This document shows positions 44,754 through 54,461 of a DNA stretch of 64,000 bases, one piece after another (positions within the stretch are counted from its first letter, which is position 1; each line of letters opens with the position of its first letter). The stretch lies in the NCBI GenBank assembly GCA_913775265.1, contig CAJYJH010000008.1:17245-81244 (forward strand), in the 5' to 3' direction. The notes below the pieces were generated by a model. That model ran no database searches. It was not told the origin of the DNA and saw nothing but the letters and a program-made list of their open reading frames with translations. The position numbers were made by a program, and so were the translations under genes. The stretch comes from an uncultured Mucilaginibacter sp. (GTDB lineage Bacteria > Bacteroidota > Bacteroidia > Sphingobacteriales > Sphingobacteriaceae).

Positions 44754-45512
44754 TTAATTCAAGTCTTCGCCAACGGGTTTAGCGGCAGAATACATCAAAG
44801 CTTTGCTTGGTGACTCCGCAAAAATGATACACTCATTATAGCTGCCACCACCAATAGCTAAAGTTTTAGCTTCGCCTTTCATTAAAGGAGAAATTACTAC
44901 CTGGTAGCTTTTAAATGGTTTCTTGTACTCTTTGCTGGCTTTAGCCCATGCTGCGTTCATGTTGAGCATGTCATTTTGGCCATCAACCAATTTGCTGTAT
45001 TGTGCCTGGTGCTTCGCATAAAAATCGCGGAAGTTAGATTTTTCCATGAAGTCTTGCATAGCAGACATGTAACGTCTAAAATCTATACGATTCAAGTCGA
45101 TACGGTAATCGGTTTTTAAAACCAGATCATTACGCTCATTAATTCTGAAAGCGTATAAACCATTGCGGAAACGATCAAAATTAGTGATATCTTTTTTAAG
45201 GTCTTCGTTAAACATTTTAACAGCTTTGTGATTTCTAAAAGCTGCAAAGTGCTGAGTTACTTCGTTATAATAAGCAGAATTTTTATTTAAAAGCTGGTTA
45301 TCGTTAGCTCCTGCATCTGTTAATGCAAACAGAACAAATCCAAGCTCGTTAGCTTCTGCTACCTCAGCGGTAACGTGATTGGTATGAGCTTTGATATGTT
45401 TGGAAGTGTAACGAGTTGCAACATCATCATATGTTTTGCAACCGGTGCTTAACATGCTGGCCGCACTCATCATCAGCGCGCAAACTAGGGGTGCTTTGTA
45501 CATGAATTTCAT
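44754..45512 (-). CDS. Lipoprotein of unknown function
   Basis: A 252-aa protein with a lipoprotein signal (ALMMSAASMLSTGCKTYDD, Cys at ~25). The mature protein starts after a charged linker with a helical region (EVAEANELGFVLFALTDAG), continues with a middle part rich in Asn/Phe/Arg (RNGLYAFRINERNDL) and ends with a beta segment (KSYQVVISPLMKGEAKTLAI). It may be related to the DUF4932 group of Bacteroidota lipoproteins, but I see no HExxH site. It has its own terminator and lies 133 bases after nuoB. Confidence 0.7.
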   Translation of the reverse strand: MKFMYKAPLVCALMMSAASMLSTGCKTYDDVATRYTSKHIKAHTNHVTAEVAEANELGFVLFALTDAGANDNQLLNKNSAYYNEVTQHFAAFRNHKAVKMFNEDLKKDITNFDRFRNGLYAFRINERNDLVLKTDYRIDLNRIDFRRYMSAMQDFMEKSNFRDFYAKHQAQYSKLVDGQNDMLNMNAAWAKASKEYKKPFKSYQVVISPLMKGEAKTLAIGGGSYNECIIFAESPSKALMYSAAKPVGEDLN

Positions 45513-45645
45513 ACAGTTTCTTTGATTTTGGCTTCTTTTACGTTAAGGGTTTGAAATAGTTACGATTAATTATAACAAATATCTGATTAATATTTGTTAA
45601 GAACCTAAACGCAGGGAAAATAAATTTATTTTGGCTCGATAATAT

Positions 45646-46128
45646 TTACTTAAAAGAAATCAGGCTTTCGCTCTCAATTTTTTTCTGTAATTCAATAATT
45701 GCACCTATCAGCGCTTCAGGACGCGGGGGGCAGCCTTGTACATAAACATCAACCGGGATAACGCGGTCAACCCCTTTTACTACGTGATAACCATGTTTCC
45801 AATACGGTCCGCCGCAGTTAGAACATGAGCCCATCGAGATTACATAACGCGGTTCGGGCATCTGTTCGTATAGGCGTTTTATACGTTCGGCCATTTTAAA
45901 AGTGACAGTGCCTGCAATAATAATTACATCAGCCTGGCGAGACGAAGGTCGAGGAAATACGCCCAAGCGGTCAACATCATAAGTAGAGGCATACATGCCC
46001 ATCATTTCGATAGCGCAGCAGGCTATACCAAAGCTTAAAGGCCAAATGGAAGATAAACGGGCCCAATTAAGCAAATCGTTCAGTTTGGTAACAATAACGC
46101 CACCTTCTTCATTCAGTTCCTGAGCCAT
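45646..46128 (-). CDS. nuoB: NADH-quinone oxidoreductase subunit B
   Basis: The 160-aa complex I subunit that holds the last iron-sulfur cluster (N2). Its ligands are visible in [10 protein letters not shown] (two adjacent Cys), GSCSNCGG and [10 protein letters not shown]. The open frame runs further upstream into nuoA, but those residues are in the wrong frame of nuoA; the ATG at 46128 ([10 protein letters not shown]) fits the usual start. It overlaps the end of nuoA by 20 bases. NuoC and the rest of complex I do not follow; the next gene is an unrelated lipoprotein. Confidence 0.95.
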   Translation of the reverse strand: MAQELNEEGGVIVTKLNDLLNWARLSSIWPLSFGIACCAIEMMGMYASTYDVDRLGVFPRPSSRQADVIIIAGTVTFKMAERIKRLYEQMPEPRYVISMGSCSNCGGPYWKHGYHVVKGVDRVIPVDVYVQGCPPRPEALIGAIIELQKKIESESLISFK

Positions 46129-46723
46129 TTTCAGTTTTTTTAAAAGTGGGTTTAAACAAAGGTTTTTTAACAGTAACCGTTTCTGGGCTTGCTGTTGCAA
46201 CAACCGGAATTTCAACCCTTTCAATAGCAAAAGCTTTGGGCTTAAACGCAGCCTGTTGCTGGTTTATTTTGTCGTAGAGGTTAAACGGTATATTAAGGTT
46301 AGTGGTCGGTACGACCGGTGCGGGCTTTATCCATTCCAAATCCTTTTTTCGCCAAACATATACCAAACCTAATATTAATACGCCGGCGAACACAAACATT
46401 TCAATCAATGTAAATATGCCCCAACGTTTATCAGCGGCAATTAAATCCGGATCGGCGTATACCGTAGCCCAGGGAAAAATGAAAATCATTTCTACATCGA
46501 AAAGCAAAAATATAAGGGCGATCACGTAAAAACGGCCATTAAATGGAATCCAGGCGCTGCCTACAGGCTCTTCGCCGCACTCGTAAGAAGACAGTTTTTC
46601 GGGGTTAGGTTTGCGGGGGGCAATCATCCGGCTTAAAAACAGCGTCATGCCCACTAAAACAAAGCCCGTAATCAAAAAGATAAATATCTTTCCAAATTCC
46701 GATATTTGCGAAACTTCGTCCAT
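46109..46723 (-). CDS. nuoA: NADH-quinone oxidoreductase subunit A with C-terminal extension
   Basis: A complex I membrane subunit with three helices ([62 protein letters not shown]) and the conserved loop [14 protein letters not shown]. The ATG at 46723 gives 204 aa, whereas NuoA usually has ~120-145. The extra ~75 residues after [10 protein letters not shown] are hydrophilic and Lys/Pro/Val/Thr-rich. The start codon interlocks with the divergent flavoprotein ATG (shared CATG at 46721-46724). Confidence 0.93.
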   Translation of the reverse strand: MDEVSQISEFGKIFIFLITGFVLVGMTLFLSRMIAPRKPNPEKLSSYECGEEPVGSAWIPFNGRFYVIALIFLLFDVEMIFIFPWATVYADPDLIAADKRWGIFTLIEMFVFAGVLILGLVYVWRKKDLEWIKPAPVVPTTNLNIPFNLYDKINQQQAAFKPKAFAIERVEIPVVATASPETVTVKKPLFKPTFKKTENGSGTE

Positions 46724-47939
46724 GGGCACAAACTTAACAAATCAGAGCCAATATGATGCTATAATAATAGGTGCCGGTGCCTGCGGGCTCATGTGTGCCG
46801 TTCAGGCCGGTTTTTTAGGCAAGCGTACATTGGTGGTCGATAAAAATAACCGGCCGGGTGCCAAGATACTGATCAGTGGTGGCGGACGGTGTAATTACAC
46901 AAACCTGCACACCACCGAACAGCAATTTGTATCGGGCAATCCGCATTTCTGTAAATCAGCCTTATCGCAATGGACGGTAGATGATACCATCAATTTTTTT
47001 GAAACCTACGGCATTAGCGGACAAGAAAAGACGTTAGGTCAGCTGTTTCCGGAGAGTAATAAGGCCAAAGACATTGTAGGGGTGTTTACTCAATTATGTC
47101 ATGATCTGGATCAGATCCTGTGGTTGAACGCCGAAGTAAACGCGGTCCAAAAGTTGGATGATGGACAGTTCAGTGTGAAGATGGTCCGTGATGGAAGACC
47201 TGTAGAAGCCGTTTTTCCAAAAGTAGTAATTGCTTCCGGTGGCTTGCCTGTACACAAATTAGGTGCTACCGATTTTGGATTGAAACTGGCCAAAAACTAT
47301 GGATTAAATGTTGTTAAACCTGCGCCGGCCTTGGTGCCATTGACCATTACGGGTAAAGATCAGGCCTGGTACGAGCAGCTATCCGGCAGCAGTATATTTT
47401 GCCGGGTTAGTAACGAGAACATCAGTTTTGAAGAAAATATTCTGTTTACGCACTGGGGATTGAGCGGACCGGCCGTTTTGCAGATATCAACCTACTGGCG
47501 GGCGGGAGAAGAGATAAACCTGGATTTGTTACCCAATCAAAACATCGTGCAACTTATTCAACAAGAAAAGCTGGTTAATCCCAAAAAACAATTACTCAAT
47601 TTGCTGGCAGGCTTGTACACCCGTAAATTTGCGGAGGCATTGAGTGGACGTTTGCCGATGAGTAAAAACCTGGCTTCGTTATCTAAAGTAGATTTAGAAC
47701 TAATTGAGCAAGTTATCCATCACTTTATAGTAAAGCCAGCCGGCGACAAGGGTTACGACAAAGCAGAGGTAATGCGCGGTGGTGTAGATACGGCAGAGCT
47801 GTCGTCAAAAACTTTGGAGGCCAGGAAGGTGGAAGGTTTATTTTTTGGAGGCGAGTGCGTTGATGTGACCGGGTGGTTGGGCGGTTACAACTTTCAGTGG
47901 GCGTGGGCCTGCGGCTTTGTAATAGCGCAAAACCTGTAG
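46722..47939 (+). CDS. HI0933/BaiN-type flavoprotein
   Basis: The ATG at 46722 ([20 protein letters not shown]) gives 405 aa; the earlier open frame is the complement of nuoA. The FAD-binding signature is IIIGAGACGLMCAVQAGFLG, followed by KILISGGGRCNYTN and the C-terminal FFGGECVDVTGWLGGYNFQW typical of this NAD(P)/FAD-dependent family. Substrate unknown. The start shares CATG with nuoA, so both promoters must lie inside the opposite coding sequence or the true starts are further in. Confidence 0.9.
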   Translation: MGTNLTNQSQYDAIIIGAGACGLMCAVQAGFLGKRTLVVDKNNRPGAKILISGGGRCNYTNLHTTEQQFVSGNPHFCKSALSQWTVDDTINFFETYGISGQEKTLGQLFPESNKAKDIVGVFTQLCHDLDQILWLNAEVNAVQKLDDGQFSVKMVRDGRPVEAVFPKVVIASGGLPVHKLGATDFGLKLAKNYGLNVVKPAPALVPLTITGKDQAWYEQLSGSSIFCRVSNENISFEENILFTHWGLSGPAVLQISTYWRAGEEINLDLLPNQNIVQLIQQEKLVNPKKQLLNLLAGLYTRKFAEALSGRLPMSKNLASLSKVDLELIEQVIHHFIVKPAGDKGYDKAEVMRGGVDTAELSSKTLEARKVEGLFFGGECVDVTGWLGGYNFQWAWACGFVIAQNL

Positions 47940-47999
47940 CGTTACCTAATGATTGTAGAAAGTTAATCTTTTTGATAAATTTGTAACCGCTCCGTTACA

Positions 48000-49226
48000 A
48001 TGATTGCTGATCTCTTTTCTAATAACAAATTTAGGCTGGTTTGCCTTTTGTGGATTGCTGTGAGCATATTTTGCTGGCAGTACAAATACTTTAATAACAG
48101 GTATAACAACTACAGTATTTTTGCCGGGGTTTACCACCATACGGTGGCACAAACCAATTTGTATAGCCAGTATCCGGCCGAGTATTTTGATACTAACCAT
48201 TATGGTCCGCTGTTTAGTTTGGTGGTTGCACCATTTGCTGTGCTGCCAACCGGTCTTGGCTTTTTTTTATGGAACCTGATGAATGCCGGTGTCTTGATAT
48301 GGGCCGTTACATTATTACCCATTGCTAATAACCGGAAAATATTACTGTTGCTGCTCACGGTTATTGAGTTTGCCAACACGCAACACTCCATACAATTCAA
48401 CCCGGTAATAGCCGCTTTTATCATCTTCAGCTTTTATATGGTTGAAAAGGAAAAAGACGAGTGGGCTGCCTTTTTCATTATAATGGGTACATTGATTAAA
48501 TTGTATCCTATAGTTGGCTTGGTATTTTTTATATTTTCTAAACGTAAACCGGCATTTATCATATGGTGTGTTGTTTGGGCTGCAGTAGGTGTTGGGTTGC
48601 CCATGCTCATATCCAGTCCCGGTTTTATTTTGCAATCCTATGCCGATTGGTATCATTCATTGAGTGATAAAAATATCCAGAATATAGGCTTAAACTCCGC
48701 ACAGGATTTATCTATGATGGGCGTGGTAAGGCGTATTACCAGCAATCTCAACGTTCCGAATTTGCCGTTTTTGTTAGTAGGCGCAGGCACTTTAGGATTG
48801 GCCGTTCTGCGTGTAAAGCAGTTTCGTTTTATTACTTATCGCTTACAGGTTTTAGCTCTAACGTTATTGATTGTGGTTCTGTTTAGTACCGGATCTGAGC
48901 CGCCTACCTATATTATAGCAGCAATAGGAGCAATGCTTTATTTAATGATGCAGGAACATCCTTTTAAAGGCAGTAATTTGGCCTTTGTAGTGTTTATTGG
49001 TCTGATAGCAGCACTCGCCTCAACAGATGCCATACCGGCATTTATTCGTAAACCATACCTTAGTCGTTATGCCTTTAAGGTATGGCCATATATAGCACTT
49101 TGGGCAGTTATTGTTTACCAATTGCTATTTAAAAATTTCGATCATCACCTGGAAAAACTACGCATCGTTCTCCCGTCGCGCAACAGACTCGTTAACAAAG
49201 AAGGTGAATTGCAACAGGCACGCTAA
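48000..49226 (+). CDS. GT87-like (DUF2029) polyprenyl-sugar glycosyltransferase
   Basis: A 408-aa multi-pass membrane protein with ~10 helices. The pattern of an N-terminal helix, a periplasmic loop with acidic/aromatic residues (YPAEYFDTNHYGPLFSLVVAP), N-x-x-N-A-G (FFLWNLMNAGVLIWAV) and F-K-x-Y-P-like TLIKLYPIVGLVFFIF matches the GT-C family 87. Such enzymes transfer sugars (often mannose) from polyprenyl phosphate on the outer face of the inner membrane. Donor and acceptor unknown. Its stop overlaps the convergent gene by 4 bases. Confidence 0.82.
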   Translation: MIADLFSNNKFRLVCLLWIAVSIFCWQYKYFNNRYNNYSIFAGVYHHTVAQTNLYSQYPAEYFDTNHYGPLFSLVVAPFAVLPTGLGFFLWNLMNAGVLIWAVTLLPIANNRKILLLLLTVIEFANTQHSIQFNPVIAAFIIFSFYMVEKEKDEWAAFFIIMGTLIKLYPIVGLVFFIFSKRKPAFIIWCVVWAAVGVGLPMLISSPGFILQSYADWYHSLSDKNIQNIGLNSAQDLSMMGVVRRITSNLNVPNLPFLLVGAGTLGLAVLRVKQFRFITYRLQVLALTLLIVVLFSTGSEPPTYIIAAIGAMLYLMMQEHPFKGSNLAFVVFIGLIAALASTDAIPAFIRKPYLSRYAFKVWPYIALWAVIVYQLLFKNFDHHLEKLRIVLPSRNRLVNKEGELQQAR

Positions 49227-49903
49227 TTTTGCCGGGCTGCTTTCAGTTTGCGGTAATAGTTGAGCAGGTTGTCCATTTTGTTCAGGCTGAATTTGCCTTG
49301 CTGTATAGCTTCAACCACTTGAGGTTCGTCGGCCATAATATCGGTCATTACATCAACAAAGTTCATAGGAGTAATCTGGCTCATATCGCCAACACTGGTG
49401 CCAAAATAATAGGTAGCACCCCGCGCATAACCGCCGTTATTGCCGCCACCGCCACCCAGGCTGATGCCTACACCGCCACCGCCGTAGCCGCCTGTACCAA
49501 AACCGCCTGAAAAGCTTGGCGCTAACCTGAAGCCGCCACCGCCTTTGCCCGAGCTACCGTTATAAGTATATAGTTTTAAAGGTTCGTCCAACTCTACCTT
49601 TACAAAGTCCAGTTCGGCTTTGGGCCAGGTTTCGTAAGAGGGAGGATGAGCTACAATGAAGCTGTCTTGTCCGGCTACAAAATATTTAATTTCGCCGGCG
49701 CTCAGTTTAATTTCATTGGCTTTGGGATTATCTTTATAAACGATGAAACCTTCGTTTTTAACCGGTCCTTTGCCACCTGGATTATTTTGGATAAGGCCGG
49801 GCACTTTGTTGCCCTTAATATCGAAAAAGTAACCTTGTTGCCATTTTTGTGCAGAAACATTTAAGCTGACAAGACAAACGGCGGTGGTAATTAACTTTTT
49901 CAT
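49223..49903 (-). CDS. Secreted hypothetical protein with Gly-rich segment
   Basis: A 226-aa protein with signal peptide (MKKLITTAVCLVSLNVSAQ). The mature domain (QQGYFFDIKGNKVPGLIQ, then KYFVAGQDSFIVAHPP) resembles the N-terminal part of other Bacteroidota secreted proteins of unknown function, followed by a Gly-rich run (~125-155) and a helical C-terminus (QITPMNFVDVMTDIMADEPQ). No catalytic motif recognised. Confidence 0.8.
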   Translation of the reverse strand: MKKLITTAVCLVSLNVSAQKWQQGYFFDIKGNKVPGLIQNNPGGKGPVKNEGFIVYKDNPKANEIKLSAGEIKYFVAGQDSFIVAHPPSYETWPKAELDFVKVELDEPLKLYTYNGSSGKGGGGFRLAPSFSGGFGTGGYGGGGVGISLGGGGGNNGGYARGATYYFGTSVGDMSQITPMNFVDVMTDIMADEPQVVEAIQQGKFSLNKMDNLLNYYRKLKAARQN

Positions 49904-50130
49904 AACAGGGCAAAAGTGAAACTTATTTATCGTTGATGAAACGTGTTTTCTGATTTATTATTTTTTGATGATTCTTCGAAATGCTATAGAAACAAATAGA
50001 AGTAAGCCATCAATTATCTGATCGAAAGATAGCCGCAGGGCTTGTAACACCGAAAATACACATCACAAGATAAACTCTTCAGTTAAGATTTAGGATATTT
50101 GAAATTACTAAAAAAGAACTTTATTAATTT

Positions 50131-51147
50131 ATGATGACTGTTGATTTACGCAGTGATACCGTGACTAAGCCCACGCCGGGCATGCTTGATGCTATGTTCA
50201 GCGCCAAGGTAGGCGACGACGTTTTTGGCGAGGATGAAAGTGTGAACGAACTGGAAGCCAAAACTGCTGCTATGTTTGGCATGGAGGCCGGATTGTTTTG
50301 CCCTTCGGGCACCATGACCAACCAAATTGCCATCAAATGTTTTACGCAGCCTTTAGACGAACTGATTGCCGACCAGACTGCGCACGTTTACCGGTACGAG
50401 GGCGGGGGAATAGCGTTTAATTCTGCAGTATCTACCAGGCTATTGAACGGCGAGCGCGGTATACTCACTGCCGATATGATAGAGCCTGAAATTAACGCGG
50501 TAGGTAATATCCATTATCCGCATACCAGTTTAGTAGTATTAGAGAACACCGTAAACAAAGGCGGAGGCAGTTGTTACACGTTGGAACAAATTGAGCCTAT
50601 AGCAGAATTGTGCCGTAAGCGTAACTTAAAGTTGCATTTAGATGGGGCACGTATATTTAACGCATTAACCCACACCGGTGACCAGGCTGTTGACTATGGA
50701 AAATATTTTAATGGTATTTCGGTTTGCTTATCTAAAGGTTTGGGTACGCCGGTCGGGTCGGTGTTACTGGCCGATAAAGATACCATTACCTATGCCCGTC
50801 GTATCCGCAAAGTATTGGGCGGCGGCATGCGTCAGGCTGGTTTTTTAGCGGCAGCAGGTATTTATGCGCTCGATCATCACATAGAACGATTAAAGGTTGA
50901 CCATCAACATGCCGCTATGCTGGCTGATGAGTTAGGCAAATGCGCCTGGGTGACCAACGTAGTGCCTACACAAACCAACATTGTATTGTTTGATGTTGAT
51001 AGCCCTGCTGATAACATCGTAACCAAACTCGTAGCTAAGGGCATCAAATGCGGAAGCACGGATACCAAACGCATACGATTCGTAACACATTTGGATATAC
51101 ACCCTGAGCAGATTGACTACGTGATTTCAGTATTGAGAAGTTTATAG
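50131..51147 (+). CDS. Low-specificity L-threonine aldolase
   Basis: A 338-aa PLP enzyme splitting threonine (or allo-threonine) to glycine and acetaldehyde. MTVDLRSDTVTKPTPGMLDAM starts the family signature, followed by VGDDVFGEDESVNELE, FCPSGTMTNQIA, LHLDGARIFNA (PLP-binding Asp) and the Schiff-base Lys in SVCLSKGLGTPVGSVL. Two adjacent ATGs are possible starts (50131, 50134). Full length, single gene. Confidence 0.95.
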   Translation: MMTVDLRSDTVTKPTPGMLDAMFSAKVGDDVFGEDESVNELEAKTAAMFGMEAGLFCPSGTMTNQIAIKCFTQPLDELIADQTAHVYRYEGGGIAFNSAVSTRLLNGERGILTADMIEPEINAVGNIHYPHTSLVVLENTVNKGGGSCYTLEQIEPIAELCRKRNLKLHLDGARIFNALTHTGDQAVDYGKYFNGISVCLSKGLGTPVGSVLLADKDTITYARRIRKVLGGGMRQAGFLAAAGIYALDHHIERLKVDHQHAAMLADELGKCAWVTNVVPTQTNIVLFDVDSPADNIVTKLVAKGIKCGSTDTKRIRFVTHLDIHPEQIDYVISVLRSL

Positions 51148-51321
51148 AGTCGGTGTGTTCAAAAATTAGTTGAGTCCATGACATCTGCATCCGGTTAAAT
51201 GGTTTGTCTTTATTAGCGGGTTTGCAGGCTTAAATACGCAGCTTATTCACCAAGACAAGCTCAAAAAAATTGGCGGCGGTACGTGGTAAAACTTAAGTGT
51301 TAATTTACTGTTCATTTTACC

Positions 51322-52407
51322 ATGAACCGCCTCTTAAAAAAACTCGAAAAAATTGGCCGCGATCCTAAGATTACTGCCAAAGCCGCTGGATTGCGTTATG
51401 TAAGCGATACTTCACCCGGTTACACGCGCAAGGCATCGGGTAGGGGGTTTAGCTACTACGATTCAGATGGTACCCCGGTGAAAGATAAAGAGCTGGTTGA
51501 ACGCTTTAACAAGTTGGTTATCCCACCGGCTTATACTAATGTTTGGATCTCGCCGCACGAAAACAGCCATCTGCAATTCACAGGCACGGACGCTGCCAGC
51601 CGTAAGCAATACCGCTACCATGCCGAGTGGAATAAACTGCGTAATCAGTCTAAATACCATCGCCTGCAGGCTTTTGCAACGCATTTGCCTGCCATACGCG
51701 AACAGGTGGATAAGGATTTAAATCGCCGCAACCTTGACCATGATAAAGTGTTGGCATTGGTGGTACGGTTAATGGAGCTCACGAGCATACGTATTGGTAA
51801 TGAGTCGTACAAAAAACTGTATGGATCTTACGGTTTAACCACCATGATGGACAAGCATGTAAAAATTGATGGCTCCAAAATTAATTTTGAATTTAAGGGC
51901 AAAAAAGGCGTTTATCATAAAATTGACCTGCAAAGCAAAAAGCTGGCTCGGTTAGTAAAACAGTGTCGCGACATACCCGGTAAAGAGCTTTTTCAGTATT
52001 ACGATGACGAAGAAAAACGCTGTACTATAGACTCGGGGGATGTTAATCACTACCTAAAAAACATAACAGGAGAAGATTTTACCGCAAAAGATTTTCGTAC
52101 TTGGGCAGGTAGTGTAAGTGCATTATATGCTTTTAAAGAAGCTGGTAATTTTGAGAGTCAAACGCAGTGTAAAAAAAATATCATCAGCGTACTTGATGAA
52201 GTGGCGGTAACTTTAGGTAATACCCGTACAGTTTGCAAAAAGTATTATGTGCATCCAACCATCATCAGCAGTTACGAACATGGTACTTTATTTAAATATA
52301 TTGAAGGCTTGGATCAGGTAAAAGATCATAAAGCTTCGGAGTTAAATACAGCAGAAAAGGCCTTACTCTCTATTTTGGAAAACGAAACATTGGCCGAGGC
52401 AAGTTAA
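51322..52407 (+). CDS. DNA topoisomerase IB
   Basis: A 361-aa poxvirus-like type IB topoisomerase that relaxes DNA by a 3'-phosphotyrosyl link. The N-terminal domain has GRGFSYYDSDG and VIPPAYTNVWISP; the catalytic domain has VVRLMELTSIRIGNESY (first Arg), FEFKGKKGVYHKI (Lys), KDFRTWAGSV (second Arg), and the nucleophile Tyr in CKKYYVHP (YVHP). These enzymes occur in scattered bacteria. Standard length; single gene. Confidence 0.95.
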   Translation: MNRLLKKLEKIGRDPKITAKAAGLRYVSDTSPGYTRKASGRGFSYYDSDGTPVKDKELVERFNKLVIPPAYTNVWISPHENSHLQFTGTDAASRKQYRYHAEWNKLRNQSKYHRLQAFATHLPAIREQVDKDLNRRNLDHDKVLALVVRLMELTSIRIGNESYKKLYGSYGLTTMMDKHVKIDGSKINFEFKGKKGVYHKIDLQSKKLARLVKQCRDIPGKELFQYYDDEEKRCTIDSGDVNHYLKNITGEDFTAKDFRTWAGSVSALYAFKEAGNFESQTQCKKNIISVLDEVAVTLGNTRTVCKKYYVHPTIISSYEHGTLFKYIEGLDQVKDHKASELNTAEKALLSILENETLAEAS

Positions 52408-52903
52408 AAAGAAATGGATATATTTCTTACTCCGCTACATAAACATATTGTTTGTAAACACCGTTTGTAATGCTATATTTATAACTAATTAAGTCTGTAT
52501 CAAATCGCTTACAAATGGGCGATAAAACTTATTTGAGTAAGTTTAATCTGTTTGCAAAGACAACTTAATCAAGAAAACGCAGTTCTTTGTTTTGAATTGC
52601 GGGAATTAATGGCTGATGTGTTGTTTCCTGCATTAAATGACTGGGGCCACGATGTTTGGTCAAATTAAAAGTCGTTACAATAAGCATTCTTGAGCATTAT
52701 CCGGGCTGTGCTTTTGCATCGCTAAGGTTTCTGCTGTAATCCTGATTTCAAATGTGGATAATATAAATAGCCCGATAGCAACAAATATTAAAGTAATCAG
52801 GTATAAAGAGAAAGTATATAAATATTAATAATTGCTAATCAATACATTGTACGGTTATATATAATAGGAGATAGCTGTATAGATATTATGGAGTACTTGA
52901 ACT
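52408..52903. other. ~500-bp leader region before the PAS kinase
   Basis: No ORF over 20 codons is convincing. A good promoter pattern lies at 52451-52481, followed by more than 400 untranslated bases. A weak hairpin (CGCA..TTC / GAA..TGCG around 52577-52602) is present. Whether the transcript reaches the kinase at 52904 as a long leader or is separate is undecided. Confidence 0.45.
52451..52481 (+). promoter_or_regulatory. Promoter match TTTG-N19-TATATTTA
   Basis: TTTG at 52451-52454, exactly 19 bases, then TATATTTA at 52474-52481 (7 of 8 positions of the TAnnTTTG box, last base A instead of G). The optimal Bacteroidota spacing makes it credible. It is 420 bases from the next start codon. 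Confidence 0.45.
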
Positions 52904-54400
52904 ATGAGTTTTATACAACAACAAGATCCTGACTATAAGGGAACCGGTATTGCTCCAGTGCTCCATAATTTGCATGCAGCGCTTTGGGAAGTTGACCTCC
53001 GGACCAAGCAATTACGCTGCTCGGCAGGATTTTATGCTGCTTTGGGTTTAGAACCCAAGGATATCGATCTGTCGTATGCCTATTTCATAAGCAATATAGT
53101 ATATCACGAAGATGTTTCGGTGGTTACTACCGAAACTTATAACTGTTTACTCGGTAAATCAAAAACTTTAGAAATACGGTTATTTACCACTAATGGTTAC
53201 CAATGGTTTCAAAGTAGTTTTACCCGAGATCAGGATACTACCATCACCGGTACCATTGTTAATATACATCAGTATAAAGTATCAGAGTTTCAGTTAGCGG
53301 CCAGTAACAGGCAGTATGCTGCTGTAAATAAAATAACTAAAGCCGGTAGTTGGGAAATTGACGCCCGCAGCCGCGTATTAAGCTTAAGTAAAGAGGCAGC
53401 CGAAATACTTGAGCTGCCACTGTTGCCTCCGGCTGATATTGATAGCTTGATCCGTACGGTTGTTCCCGAGCATCGCCCTTTGATTGAGCGCACACTCAAC
53501 GACAGTATGACCTTTGGTAAGCCTTGTGACATTGAACTGCAAGTAAAAACCAATAGTAAAAATACGTTTTGGATAAAAATAAACGCGTTTACTACTGTTG
53601 ACGAATATGGTAAGGTGCAACTGGTTAGGGGTATAATACAAAACATTGATCAAGTTAAGCGCCGGGAAACGGAGCTGCTGGATTCGTTTAAGTTTGTAGA
53701 TCACCAGAACAAACGGCTGCAGAATTTTGCTTACATGGTATCGCATAACCTGCGGTCTCATGCTAACAACTTGCAATATCTGGTTAGGTTATACCAGGAA
53801 TCGGAAGAACCCGAGGAGCAGAAGGAAATATTTAAGCACATTTTTGCTATCAGCAATAGCTTAAATACAACAATTGAGCATTTGAATCAGATTGTTAAAA
53901 TCGAATCAGATATCAAGCAGGAGCGTCGGTGGACTGAGATTGAACCTGTATTTAAGAATGTACTGAACGCACTGGAAAGCAACATCCAGTCGGCTAATGC
54001 GCAAATACACTATGACTTTACGGCATGTCCGTCTATCATGTATATCCCAGCTTATTTGGAGAGTATATTTCATAACCTCCTCACCAACTCGTTAAAATAT
54101 CGGAGTCCTGATCGTAAATTGGTTATTAGCTGTTACAGTAAGGATGAAGATGGTAACGTATACCTGGTTTTTGAGGATAACGGTACCGGTATTGATATGG
54201 AGCGTTATGGCAAGAAGCTATTTGGAATGTATCAGACTTTTCATAAAAACACTGACTCTAAGGGCATAGGGTTATTTATCACCCGTAATCAGGTTGAGGC
54301 CTTGGGTGGCAGCATTGAAGTAGAAAGCACGCTCGATGCAGGAACAAAATTCATAATCACTCTCGGAACCAGGTTACAGTTAACAAACGGAGTTCAATAA
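52904..54400 (+). CDS. PAS-domain sensor histidine kinase
   Basis: A 498-aa cytosolic kinase. Two PAS-like domains are visible (~28-125: WEVDLRTKQLRCSAGFYAAL; ~140-245: GSWEIDARSRVLSLSKEAAE). Then come a coiled linker, a divergent phosphoacceptor box FAYMVSHNLRSHANNLQYLV (His near residue 281) and a HATPase_c domain (HNLLTNSLKYRSPDR, FEDNGTGIDM, KGIGLFITRNQVEALGG). It has no membrane helix and no receiver domain, so an independent response regulator is needed; none is adjacent. A strong bidirectional terminator follows. Confidence 0.93.
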   Translation: MSFIQQQDPDYKGTGIAPVLHNLHAALWEVDLRTKQLRCSAGFYAALGLEPKDIDLSYAYFISNIVYHEDVSVVTTETYNCLLGKSKTLEIRLFTTNGYQWFQSSFTRDQDTTITGTIVNIHQYKVSEFQLAASNRQYAAVNKITKAGSWEIDARSRVLSLSKEAAEILELPLLPPADIDSLIRTVVPEHRPLIERTLNDSMTFGKPCDIELQVKTNSKNTFWIKINAFTTVDEYGKVQLVRGIIQNIDQVKRRETELLDSFKFVDHQNKRLQNFAYMVSHNLRSHANNLQYLVRLYQESEEPEEQKEIFKHIFAISNSLNTTIEHLNQIVKIESDIKQERRWTEIEPVFKNVLNALESNIQSANAQIHYDFTACPSIMYIPAYLESIFHNLLTNSLKYRSPDRKLVISCYSKDEDGNVYLVFEDNGTGIDMERYGKKLFGMYQTFHKNTDSKGIGLFITRNQVEALGGSIEVESTLDAGTKFIITLGTRLQLTNGVQ

Positions 54401-54411
54401 TTTAAAAAGTT

Positions 54412-54461
54412 ATCATAAAAGAATAGAGAGCTTTATCTAAAGCTCTCTATTCTTTTATGAT
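54412..54461. terminator. Bidirectional terminator between PAS kinase and M56 gene
   Basis: 24-base perfect arms (54412-54435 with 54438-54461) around a very short loop. It directly borders the stop codon of the M56 gene at 54462 on the other strand. Confidence 0.9.
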
